This document shows positions 39,122-50,700 of a stretch of 64,000 nucleotides of DNA, one piece after another (position 1 is the stretch's first letter; the number at the start of each line of letters is the position of its first letter). Below the pieces are notes generated by a model. It did not search any database. It had not been told where the DNA came from and saw nothing but the letters and a program-made list of their open reading frames with translations. Position numbers and translations under genes: made by a program. The DNA is from Lodderomyces elongisporus (lineage: Eukaryota; Ascomycota; Pichiomycetes; Serinales; Debaryomycetaceae): positions 1,054,001 to 1,118,000 of the forward strand of contig NC_083676.1 of NCBI RefSeq assembly GCF_030384665.1, in the 5' to 3' direction.

Positions 39122-40093
39122 ATGCCATATTCGATCAACACGGATAATGCAAGCAATATTGCAGCAGCAGCAGCAGCAACAACAACAACAACAACAACAC
39201 CAGTGGCCGCGGTATCAGATCATTATCTTCCTCAAGATTTGTCACTCCCTGATTATGTTCCCTTGAAGCGTTCGTTGCATCGTGAATTTCTCAATATTTT
39301 TTCATCGAACATCGCAACCGATCCAATCAAACCTGCATTGAAACAACACCAGGAAGTTACAAATAATTACTTGCAACACATCTTATCCAATGAAGCACTC
39401 GAATTTGACATTGACTCTCTTAGAAATTATTTGAATGGATACAAAAATTTATTTTACGCGTTTTCACGACAAGAGCGATTTTCAAAGTTGACTCAAGAGC
39501 CGGAAATGGTTGCAGTTACCGAGCGAGACGAAGGCGATGTTGACTTGAACTCCCTAGATGAATTCCATATGATGCAAGGCAAAAGTTTTGTGGATCAAAT
39601 TAAACAACATGTAGAGCGGGCGAACGAAGTTACTAACACTACTGGTTCTGACCGGCTTTTGAGAAAAGATAAGTTTTACCAATTACTTAAGAACATTATT
39701 TTCGTTATTGAGAACCCTGAAGAACCTATCCCCGATGATATTGAACACTTTCGAGTCCATGAAAATGACATTGGAAATGAAGATGCTGGGGATATTGATA
39801 GCGATGGTGATAATGACGAATTGAATGTCTCTGGTGGTAAGATATCTTTAAAGGATCCAATGACGATGAATTTTTTTGTCAAACCTAAAAAATCAACTAG
39901 ATGCGGACACACTTATGAGGAAAGTAGTATATTAGAACTTTTTCGAAGTGGACAAAAAAATTGCCCAATTTCGGGATGCAAACAGCAAGTTGACTTGGAA
40001 TGCTTAGAGGATGATGTATTAATGCTTATAAGGGTTCGAACAGCATTGAGGTCTGATAAAACTGCCAAAAAAGATTTAGATTTGGTTGCATGA
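39122..40093 (+). CDS. MMS21: SUMO E3 ligase Mms21/Nse2 of the Smc5/6 complex
   Basis: The gene encodes 323 residues (yeast Mms21 267). An N-terminal Ala/Thr microsatellite run (GCA then ACA codons, residues about 16-29) precedes the helical Smc5-binding region. The C-terminal third is an SP-RING: KDPMTMNFFVKPKKST, then RCGHTYEESSIL and KNCPISGCKQQV. This has the pattern Cys-X-His...Cys-X4-Cys, without the first cysteine pair, as expected for SP-RING rather than RING. Role: SUMOylation during repair of collapsed replication forks. An acidic linker (EDAGDIDSDGDNDE) separates the two parts. It is the last gene before the 4.6-kb gap. Confidence 0.9.
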   Translation: MPYSINTDNASNIAAAAAATTTTTTTPVAAVSDHYLPQDLSLPDYVPLKRSLHREFLNIFSSNIATDPIKPALKQHQEVTNNYLQHILSNEALEFDIDSLRNYLNGYKNLFYAFSRQERFSKLTQEPEMVAVTERDEGDVDLNSLDEFHMMQGKSFVDQIKQHVERANEVTNTTGSDRLLRKDKFYQLLKNIIFVIENPEEPIPDDIEHFRVHENDIGNEDAGDIDSDGDNDELNVSGGKISLKDPMTMNFFVKPKKSTRCGHTYEESSILELFRSGQKNCPISGCKQQVDLECLEDDVLMLIRVRTALRSDKTAKKDLDLVA

Positions 40094-43000
40094 ATGTTTT
40101 TATACAGTTTTAAAGCTGGTGCTGATGTTTTCAAACGTGGGTTTTACAAATTAATAATTGGTATATACCGTGATTAAAAAAATGGCAGGTTCTTGTCAAT
40201 TTGGTTTCCTAATAATACTTCATTTCAAAATGCTGGTAACAGCTTACTTGAAAGCTATGTTACTATTCATTAGAATGTTTTGTTTTTTTATTTTTTAACT
40301 TATCATCTTGCGGAACAACATGGTAAGTAAAGATGACTTTTGTTTGTACTTGTTAAGATTTAGTTCTGGTTGAATGATCTATATTTGTCTTACTCAAAAG
40401 AAGAAGAAGAAGAAGAAACATTTTATGGAATGCAATCAAAAAAACTGAGACTAAAAGCCAAATTAATAAATCAATAATTCAATAAAACAAATCCATTAAT
40501 TTGGAAGCTCAAAGTATACATGGCGAAGGTGACTGTGAATTGCTTATGCTGACAATTTTTTTATATTTAATTTGTCTTTTCCATCTGTTTCAGTTTTCGG
40601 TACCTGAAATGAAATGGCTGTTGAAATATTATACTTAATTTTTTCATTCACTTGATGGTAGAGTGGATTGACCTGGTGAATGTTTTTGTTGTTTTTCAAG
40701 AAGGGACAAATAATAATTACCAAATGATATGTTTTAATGAAAATAGTTTAAACGACTCGCTACTACAAGAGACACGGAACCTCAAGGACGCCGCTGTGTT
40801 ACTTTGCGAAGAATTCTAAGGTAACCACACCACTTGCAGTGCTACAAGTTACGCAGTAACTGTGAGTATCATGGTAAAATTTGGATGGAGTTCTGTATGC
40901 AAAGTGACACCTACCATTTTTCCTTTTGATTTTTTTTTTTTTTTTTGGATCACCACAAGATCTCGGTATTCTAAAATTGATACTCGATAATTTCTTGCCA
41001 AATCCCGTGCAAAGCTATTCCCTTCGATGCTTGAATATATAATAGCTATCGTTTAAGGTACAATTGGGAAAAGACAAGAGTTTGTAGTTAAGTTGTACAT
41101 AGTATGTTTTGCTTTCTTCTTTCTCAGATTCTCTTTCACTTTTGTAAAAAGAGAGATAATAGTTGAGAGTTGAGACGGTACCAGAGCGAAAAAAAAACAT
41201 TAAAGTGTCAACATCGTTTTATAATGCAGGAATTGCGATGTTGGTGATGGGGATTAGGATGAAGAAAAGTGCAAGCAGAAAAGGTTAGAACCGAATGATG
41301 ATAAAAAGATGGTAAAGGTCCTTTGAAAGAACTTGTTATTTTATTGAAAAAATAAAAATAAAATTGCCCCGTCATCACTTCTTAGGTTCCTCAAATGTTT
41401 CAATGTGTAGATTCAAAGTACACAATCTTTAGTAGAGTTAACTGCTTTTTCGTCTTCTCTCTCCCTCCCTCTCTCTCTTTTTGTTTTTTTTTGTTTGTTT
41501 TTGTTTTTTTCTTTCTGTTTTCTATTTACCTTCAACATGGCTAATCGAGGATAATAAATATATTCGAGGCACATATATACTCTGTATTGACATTGTTCGA
41601 GGGAGTTGGTGTTTGTACCTAGACTTGTCTCAGGTTTATATTCATAAACTTTTATTCCATTTTTCAAAGTTTTATTTTTTCTTGAATCATGGTTTTCACA
41701 AGTTATTTTTTTTTTTTTTTTTTTTTTTTTGCTATCTCGGTTGTATGGATCCTATTCTAAAGTCACGGAGAGCTTTTCTGCAATTAAATCAGTCAAAATA
41801 ATGAACCAAAACTCCAAAATTCAACTTCTACGACTGGGATTCAAATAGATGCTATGAGATTTCCTTTTTTTTTTTTCTTTTTCGCTTCAGCATTGATTTG
41901 ATTTACCTAACAAAGAAACAAAAAGACAACTTTACTTGCAAATAGAATGGAAGGTAAATGGAAATGGCATGAACTAAATAGAGATGGATTCTGATTTTCC
42001 CCTTGTTTTCTACTTCTCTATTTGAAGGAAAAAGGCAATAGGTCTTCTTTACATATGATCTACTCTTTAACTTTTTGTCTGCTTTGAAAATTGTTAGTTT
42101 CCATCAACAGAATGTTACTTTGGCTGTTTATTCAATCAACTAGTTCGCAAGCAAGAAAAGCGGCGTACTAATCGATGAATATTCAAATGAGTACTTGTTG
42201 CATATAACTTTAGTACTATTTTCTCTAACCAGCCCAATAAAATACTCCAAAAAAAATGGTTCTAGAAGCATACCCCTATGATGAAACCCTTCCATTTACT
42301 AAGGAGAGTTGAATCGATTGTTGCATTTTATTGTTCTTATAACACTCTTTTTGTGCTTTGCAATATTCTGCTGCCTAATGTTGCAGAGAAGGAAGACAGC
42401 AAGACAGCACTAGAGCGGAGGTACATGCCACCAAAACAAGGTACTGTTCTGTTCAAAATGTTTTACAAAATTTTCCTCATCTATCCCTTTAGTTGCCTGG
42501 TAAGCAAAGTTTGTCATCAACAGGGGGTTCGTTTAATTTGAAAATTGATCTATTGATCTATCGACTTTTTCTTTATTTCATTATTTTTTTTTCATTATTT
42601 GGAAAAGATGAAAGAGAAATAATATGGAAACAGTTCAAAAATAAAAATAAACCACTCGCTCTTTCAGTATTAGCTAATGTTTACTTCAAGCAATAAAATA
42701 TTGTAGGGGAGAGAGAAGGTTTCGAGAAGAGACTGTCAATTTATGCTCATGTCAAATTTGAACAAGACTTTTCAATGGATTACAAACGCGTTGCACAAGG
42801 CAAAGAAAATGATTGCTTTCGTGGAAATTAATATAGATAAACCCATAACAGACGAAGACAAATTAAGATTCTACTTGACAAGTTTCTCAATTATTCCGTT
42901 GTCTAAAGTACCACCCTAAAAGGTGTTTCATCTTGTAAGAAATGGTTGGAAATGAAAAAAATAAAAAAAAAGAAAAAATACTTATACAAGAACCATTGAA

Positions 43001-43214
43001 AAAGTAGATACATTCCAACACTCTGCCACGTTTCCCATTAAATAATGAAAATTCCATCCAGTTACTGTCAAACAGTAGATCTATAGTAGTGTTAAAACAT
43101 TTAATTACATCAAGAACCACAATAATGTGCATTTGATAGTTGGACATAAATGATTGTTTTTGTTTCCCCATCATTGGTTAAAAAATAAATATGTCAAATA
43201 AATTGCAAAACTAT

Positions 43215-43261
43215 AAAATTACAAAATTACAAAATTACAAAATTGCAAAATTGCAAAATTG
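43215..43261. repeat. Octanucleotide tandem repeat AAAATT(A/G)C
   Basis: Six head-to-tail 8-bp units: three AAAATTAC, then AAAATTGC variants. The A-to-G change is shared by the last three units, indicating unit-wise duplication after the substitution. Confidence 0.85.
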
Positions 43262-44022
43262 ATATGGTGTATTTAAGTGACATTTTGCAGTGACAAAGTT
43301 TATTATAAAACTATTATCATCCTCTTACCAATTATTGAACTAGAGCAATTCTAGACCATTTCCATTGCAATTTTTACTCCTCGTTCTATAATCCCGTGTT
43401 TCCAAATCCCTCTTGACTCTGTATTCTACATTCACTATCCTTTCTACTTCTTCTTGCATCTCCCGTAATCTGTGACTATGAAAATGGCGCCAATAACAAT
43501 AACAAGCACGCACAGACCTATGCATTTGATTGCATGTGTTTACAGATTGATGCTATTATAATTGATCAAGAAATTATCGTTCCATTTGACATCCTATACC
43601 AGGGTCTCTACGATTTCCTTAAAATAATTCACCGTCATTAACATATTGATGACAGAAAATTATTATTACCGCTCTGTCCAATTCAGCTATATACAACACA
43701 CTTGAATTAGAAGCAAGCTCAGTATCATAGCGATGGACTACACTTGAAAACATTGATTAATCCGAACATTTCTCAATCACTGTTTTATCTTGTCTAAAAA
43801 TCGGATAAGAATGGGCGGGTAAGGTAGCAGAAAGGTAAATGGAAAGATGATATAAACTTCGTTCATTTACAAGTTGTTATTGGTAGTTAGATACATTTAA
43901 ATCTAGTAGCAAAGAAGTTGTGCTTGGTACAGTGTGTGTGGTACGATTGTGCAAGACAAAAATTGTACTCTAAATCAAAAAAAACAAAATAAAAAAACAA
44001 AAGGGAAATTGCTAATACATCA

Positions 44023-44060
44023 ACACGCGCGCGCGCGCGTGTGTGTGTGTGTGTGTGCAC
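44023..44060. repeat. Alternating (CG)n(TG)n tract, Z-DNA potential
   Basis: 38 bp of unbroken purine-pyrimidine alternation: ACAC, CG repeats, TG repeats, then TGCAC. It lies 640 bp upstream of the adhesin start and has the same design as the tract before RAD33. Confidence 0.85.
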
Positions 44061-44617
44061 TCACAATACTCGAGACATTCAAAATTTTGTTTTTCTTCAT
44101 TTATTTTCATTTATTTAATTTTTTTTTTTTTTTTTAATTCATTATCTTGAATCCACTGGCCAAACCTCGATTTATTAATTTCAAAGATAATTTTATGGCC
44201 CTACTCTACAAAATGATCGATATCAGTGCACAGACTGGAATTTGACTATTTTTTGGTATCGTTTGCCAGAGCTTCAAAATTCTTATTGGTATTATAACTA
44301 CATATGATGGGAAAACCATATACTCATTTGCAGAATGTAAGAGTTGATTCGAAAAATCTAACCATCACTTCTGATTCTGAATACTTTCAATATTAAAACC
44401 AGAAACCATTTTTTATTTTTTATTTTTCAGAAACTAATAATTAATAAAAATGTTTGAAAAGGACAAGATAGACTTTGCATTTCAATGCGTCGACTCCAAC
44501 CAACCTTTTGGTTATACTTTCCTTGAACATTTTCTTACCTTTGGTAGAAAAAAAAATTGGCCCACTTATTGCACGTGTTGGCTGAAACATGACAATACAA
44601 GGATTGCAATGTATGAC

Positions 44618-44628
44618 TATATATATAT
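44618..44628 (+). promoter_or_regulatory. TATA element of the adhesin gene
   Basis: TATATATATAT lies 76 bp upstream of the adhesin ATG, the best placed TATA in the region. A CACGTG lies 46 bp further upstream (44572-44577). Confidence 0.45.
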
Positions 44629-44703
44629 GTGGGTCAAATCACTTTGGATTAAAACTTTTAGATTTTGGTTTTTTTTTGAAGCAAGCACGAATTTACGTCA
44701 CCA

Positions 44704-47700
44704 ATGATCACTTTGATTCTACGGTTTCTAACACTTCTTGCGCTAATACAAGCGGCGCAAGTTAGTAATGTTTTTAAAAGTTTTGATAAAATTCAATATG
44801 TACAAGCGGGCCTATATGATTATAAGGTACCTGCATTTGCGTATTGGAAATCCACTTTATCGTGGAATATTGATGGACAAAATGTTAAACCTGGAGATAC
44901 TTTTACTTTGCACATGCCCTGTACCTACAGGTTTTATTCATCTCAAAGTACCATTCAATTGTCATTCGCGGGTAAAGCTTATGCGGATTGTACGTTGTTT
45001 TCTGGTGAAGATTTAGTTACCTTTTCCGAACTACAATGTACGGCAACTAGTTTAGTGAATGAAGATACAAATGTTGCTGGCCTGATTGATTTACCTTTGA
45101 TTTTCAATCAAGGAGGAGGTGGTTCCAAAAACGACCTTGAGTGTTCCACTTTTTACAAAGGTGGTACTAATACAATTACGTTTTCTGATGGTGGAGAACC
45201 TTTATCTACAACGGTAAATTTCGAGCTCCGTAATTATTATGTAACACAATCACCGGAAAATTATTTGTTGATGAATTCACGTTATAGTTCAAATCTACAG
45301 AGACTTTACATTCGACTTACTGGTGCTGATTGTCCAAATGGAATTTCAAGCGGAGTGTACACTATAGATAATCTTTATACTACAATTGATTGTTCTCACG
45401 TCGCAACCTACATTGCTACATCATTCAACGGATGGAAAAATCCAACAGAAGCAGAACCATTTGACATGAGGGTAACATGTACTCGAAATTCTGTGAGTAT
45501 TAGTTACAATAATATTCCTGCCGGTTATAGACCTCTTTTTGAAGTGACCTTTAATCTTGGATTGGGTCAACAAGCGAGGGCAAACGTTTATAATGATTTT
45601 CAATGTGTAGGTCAAAGCGCTAAGTCTAACTCGGAGCCCTTTGGATGGCAACCAGCGTCAGTTGGAAATGTTAATGTTAATGAAGGATATGAAATTGATT
45701 ATATTACACTGACTTATGATATGCAGCTGACAAGAGTTACAACCTTGCCATTCAGAACTGGAATTGATAAAACAAAGACTATAGTGGTTGAAGTCCCTTA
45801 CCATACGACGACTGTGACAGAACACTATTGTGGCAAACTGGTGAAGTATAGCACTGAAACAGAAGGTGGAGTGGTAAAAATTGAGGAAATGCAACCCGAT
45901 AATGATTTATGTACACCTACTCAATATACAACTACATGGGTCACAACTACTGATGATGGCAAGGAAATAACCCAATCAGGAATTGTATCAGAACAAGGTG
46001 AAATCACTAGTACCATAACAACTTTTCCACCACCATTCACTACTGAGTACACTACTACATGGACCACGACAGATGAGGAGGGTAACGAAGTTACAGAGTC
46101 TGGTATTGTTTCGCAATCGGACGAGTCATTGACGACCATCACGACGTTCCCACGTCCATTCACTACTGAGTACACTACTACATGGACCACGACGGATGAG
46201 GAGGGTAACGAAGTTACGGAGTCTGGTATTGTTTCACAATCGGACGAGTCCTTGACTACTGTGACGACGTTCCCACGTCCATTCACTACTGAGTACACTA
46301 CTACATGGACGACGACGGATGAAGAAGGTAACGAAGTTACGGAGTCTGGTATTGTTTCGCAATCGGACGAGTCATTGACGACCATCACGACGTTCCCACA
46401 TCCATTCACTACTGAGTACACTACTACATGGACGACGACGGATGAAGAAGGTAACGAAGTTACGGAGTCTGGTATTGTTTCACAATCGGACGAGTCATTG
46501 ACTACTGTGACGACGTTCCCACATCCATTCACTACTGAGTACACTACTACATGGACCACGACGGATGAGGAGGGTAACGAAGTTACGGAGTCTGGTATTG
46601 TTTCACAATCGGACGAGTCCTTGACTACTGTGACGACGTTCCCACGTCCATTCACTACTGAGTACACTACTACATGGACTACGACGGATGAGGAGGGTAA
46701 CGAAGTTACAGAGTCTGGTATTGTTTCACAATCGGACGAGTCCTTGACTACTGTGACGACGTTCCCACGTCCATTCACTACTGAGTACACTACTACATGG
46801 ACCACGACGGATGAAGAGGGTAACGAAGTTACGGAATCGGGTATTGTTTCACAGTCCGACTCGTCATTGACGACCATCACGACGTTCCCACCTATCGCAC
46901 TGGACTTCACGACCGAGTACACTACTACATGGACCACGACGGATGAGGAGGGTAACGAAGTTACGGAGTCTGGTATTGTTTCACAATCGGACGAGTCCTT
47001 GACTACTGTGACGACGTTCCCACGTCCATTCACTACTGAGTACACTACTACATGGACGACGACGGATGAAGAAGGTAACGAAGTTACGGAGTCTGGTATT
47101 GTTTCACAATCGGACGAGTCCTTGACTACTGTGACGACGTTCCCACGTCCATTCACTACTGAGTACACTACTACATGGACTACGACGGATGAGGAGGGTA
47201 ACGAAGTTACAGAGTCTGGTATTGTTTCACAATCGGACGAGTCCTTGACTACTGTGACGACGTTCCCACGTCCATTCACTACTGAGTACACTACTACATG
47301 GACCACGACAGATGAGGAGGGTAACGAAGTTACGGAGTCTGGTATTGTTTCACAATCGGACGAGTCCTTGACTACTGTGACGACGTTCCCACGTCCATTC
47401 ACTACTGAGTACACTACTACATGGACTACGACGGATGAGGAGGGTAACGAAGTTACAGAGTCTGGTATTGTTTCACAATCGGACGAGTCCTTGACTACTG
47501 TGACGACGTTCCCACGTCCATTCACTACTGAGTACACTACTACATGGACCACGACAGATGAGGAGGGTAACGAAGTTACGGAGTCTGGTATTGTTTCACA
47601 ATCGGACGAGTCCTTGACTACTGTGACGACGTTCCCACGTCCATTCACTACTGAGTACACTACTACATGGACCACGACAGATGAGGAGGGTAACGAAGTT

Positions 47701-50700
47701 ACGGAATCGGGTATTGTTTCACAGTCCGACTCGTCATTGACGACCATCACGACGTTCCCACGTCCATTCACTACTGAGTACACTACTACATGGACCACGA
47801 CGGATGAGGAGGGTAACGAAGTTACGGAATCGGGTATTGTTTCACAGTCCGACTCGTCATTGACGACCATCACGACGTTCCCACCTATCGCACTGGACTT
47901 CACGACCGAGTACACTACTACATGGACTACTACGGATGAAGAAGGTAATGAAGTGACAGATTCTGGTATTGTAACGCAATCAGGAGAGTCATTATCGACG
48001 GTGACGACGTTCCCACGTCCATTCACTACTGAGTACACTACTACATGGACCACGACAGATGAGGAGGGTAACGAAGTTACGGAATCGGGTATTGTTTCAC
48101 AATCAGACACGTCATTGACGACCATCACGACGTTCCCAGGTCCACTCACTACTGAGTACACTACTACATGGACCACGACAGATGAGGAGGGTAACGAAGT
48201 TACGGAATCGGGTATTGTTTCACAGTCCGACTCGTCATTGACGACCATCACGACGTTCCCACCTATCGCACTGGACTTCACGACCGAGTACACTACTACA
48301 TGGACTACTACGGATGAAGAAGGTAATGAAGTGACAGATTCTGGTATTGTAACGCAATCAGGAGAGTCATTATCGACGGTGACGACGTTCCCACGTCCAT
48401 TCACTACTGAGTACACTACTACATGGACCACGACAGATGAGGAGGGTAACGAAGTTACGGAATCGGGTATTGTTTCACAGTCCGACTCGTCATTGACGAC
48501 CATCACGACGTTCCCACCTATCGCACTGGACTTCACGACCGAGTACACTACTACATGGACTACTACGGATGAAGAAGGTAATGAAGTGACAGATTCTGGT
48601 ATTGTAACGCAATCAGGAGAGTCATTATCGACGGTGACGACGTTCCCACGTCCATTCACTACTGAGTACACTACTACATGGACCACGACAGATGAGGAGG
48701 GTAACGAAGTTACGGAATCGGGTATTGTTTCACAGTCCGACTCGTCATTGACGACCATCACGACGTTCCCACCTATCGCACTGGACTTCACGACCGAGTA
48801 CACTACTACATGGACTACTACGGATGAAGAAGGTAATGAAGTGACAGATTCTGGTATTGTAACGCAATCAGGAGAGTCATTATCGACGGTGACGACGTTC
48901 CCACGTCCATTCACTACTGAGTACACTACTACATGGACCACGACAGATGAGGAGGGTAACGAAGTTACGGAGTCTGGTATTGTTTCACAATCAGACACGT
49001 CATTGACGACCATCACGACGTTCCCAGGTCCACTCACTACTGAGTACACTACTACATGGACCACGACAGATGAGGAGGGTAACGAAGTTACGGAATCGGG
49101 TATTGTTTCACAGTCCGACTCGTCATTGACGACCATCACGACGTTCCCACCTATCGCACTGGACTTCACGACCGAGTACACTACTACATGGACTACTACG
49201 GATGAAGAAGGTAATGAAGTGACAGATTCTGGTATTGTAACGCAATCAGGAGAGTCATTATCGACGGTGACGACGTTCCCACGTCCATTCACTACTGAGT
49301 ACACTACTACATGGACCACGACAGATGAGGAGGGTAACGAAGTTACGGAGTCTGGTATTGTTTCACAATCAGACACGTCATTGACGACCATCACGACGTT
49401 CCCAGGTCCACTCACTACTGAGTACACTACTACATGGACCACGACAGATGAGGAGGGTAACGAAGTTACGGAATCGGGTATTGTTTCACAGTCCGACTCG
49501 TCATTGACGACCATCACGACGTTCCCACCTATCGCACTGGACTTCACGACCGAGTACACTACTACATGGACTACTACGGATGAAGAAGGTAATGAAGTGA
49601 CAGATTCTGGTATTGTAACGCAATCAGGAGAGTCATTATCGACGGTGACGACGTTCCCACGTCCATTCACTACTGAGTACACTACTACATGGACCACGAC
49701 AGATGAGGAGGGTAACGAAGTTACGGAGTCTGGTATTGTTTCACAATCAGACACGTCATTGACGACCATCACGACGTTCCCAGGTCCACTCACTACTGAG
49801 TACACTACTACATGGACCACGACAGATGAGGAGGGTAACGAAGTTACGGAATCGGGTATTGTTTCACAGTCCGACTCGTCATTGACGACCATCACGACGT
49901 TCCCACCTATCGCACTGGACTTCACGACCGAGTACACTACTACATGGACTACTACGGATGAAGAAGGTAATGAAGTGACAGATTCTGGTATTGTAACGCA
50001 ATCAGGAGAGTCATTATCGACGGTGACGACGTTCCCACGTCCATTCACTACTGAGTACACTACTACATGGACCACGACAGATGAGGAGGGTAACGAAGTT
50101 ACGGAGTCTGGTATTGTTTCACAATCAGACACGTCATTGACGACCATCACGACGTTCCCAGGTCCACTCACTACTGAGTACACTACTACATGGACCACGA
50201 CAGATGAGGAGGGTAACGAAGTTACGGAATCGGGTATTGTTTCACAGTCCGACTCGTCATTGACGACCATCACGACGTTCCCACCTATCGCACTGGACTT
50301 CACGACCGAGTACACTACTACATGGACTACTACGGATGAAGAAGGTAATGAAGTGACAGATTCTGGTATTGTAACGCAATCAGGAGAGTCATTATCGACG
50401 GTGACGACGTTCCCACGTCCATTCACTACTGAGTACACTACTACATGGACCACGACAGATGAGGAGGGTAACGAAGTTACGGAGTCTGGTATTGTTTCAC
50501 AATCAGACACGTCATTGACGACCATCACGACGTTCCCAGGTCCACTCACTACTGAGTACACTACTACATGGACCACGACAGATGAGGAGGGTAACGAAGT
50601 TACGGAATCGGGTATTGTTTCACAGTCCGACTCGTCATTGACGACCATCACGACGTTCCCACCTATCGCACTGGACTTCACGACCGAGTACACTACTACA

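Larger units (their letters stand above)
40094..44703. other. 4.6-kb gene-free region upstream of the adhesin
   Basis: I see no convincing gene. It contains a more G+C-rich island (about 40751-40880), a 25-nt poly-T (41706-41730), an AAAATTAC octanucleotide repeat (43215-43261), a CG/TG tract (44023-44060), CACGTG (44572-44577) and a TATA run (44618-44628). Such long upstream regions are typical of heavily regulated yeast adhesin genes (the S. cerevisiae FLO11 promoter is about 3 kb). Short frames within it are T-rich or lack neighbours and support. Confidence 0.6.

Noticed and set aside
43340..43525. Short minus-strand frame before the adhesin, and a hydrophobic segment in another frame of the same bases
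   Set aside because: No start codon for the hydrophobic frame after an in-frame stop, no recognisable domain, and no plausible splice sites.
44450..44707. 85-codon frame just upstream of and overlapping the adhesin start
   Set aside because: Different frame, no family resemblance, and it would cover the TATA and leader of the adhesin.
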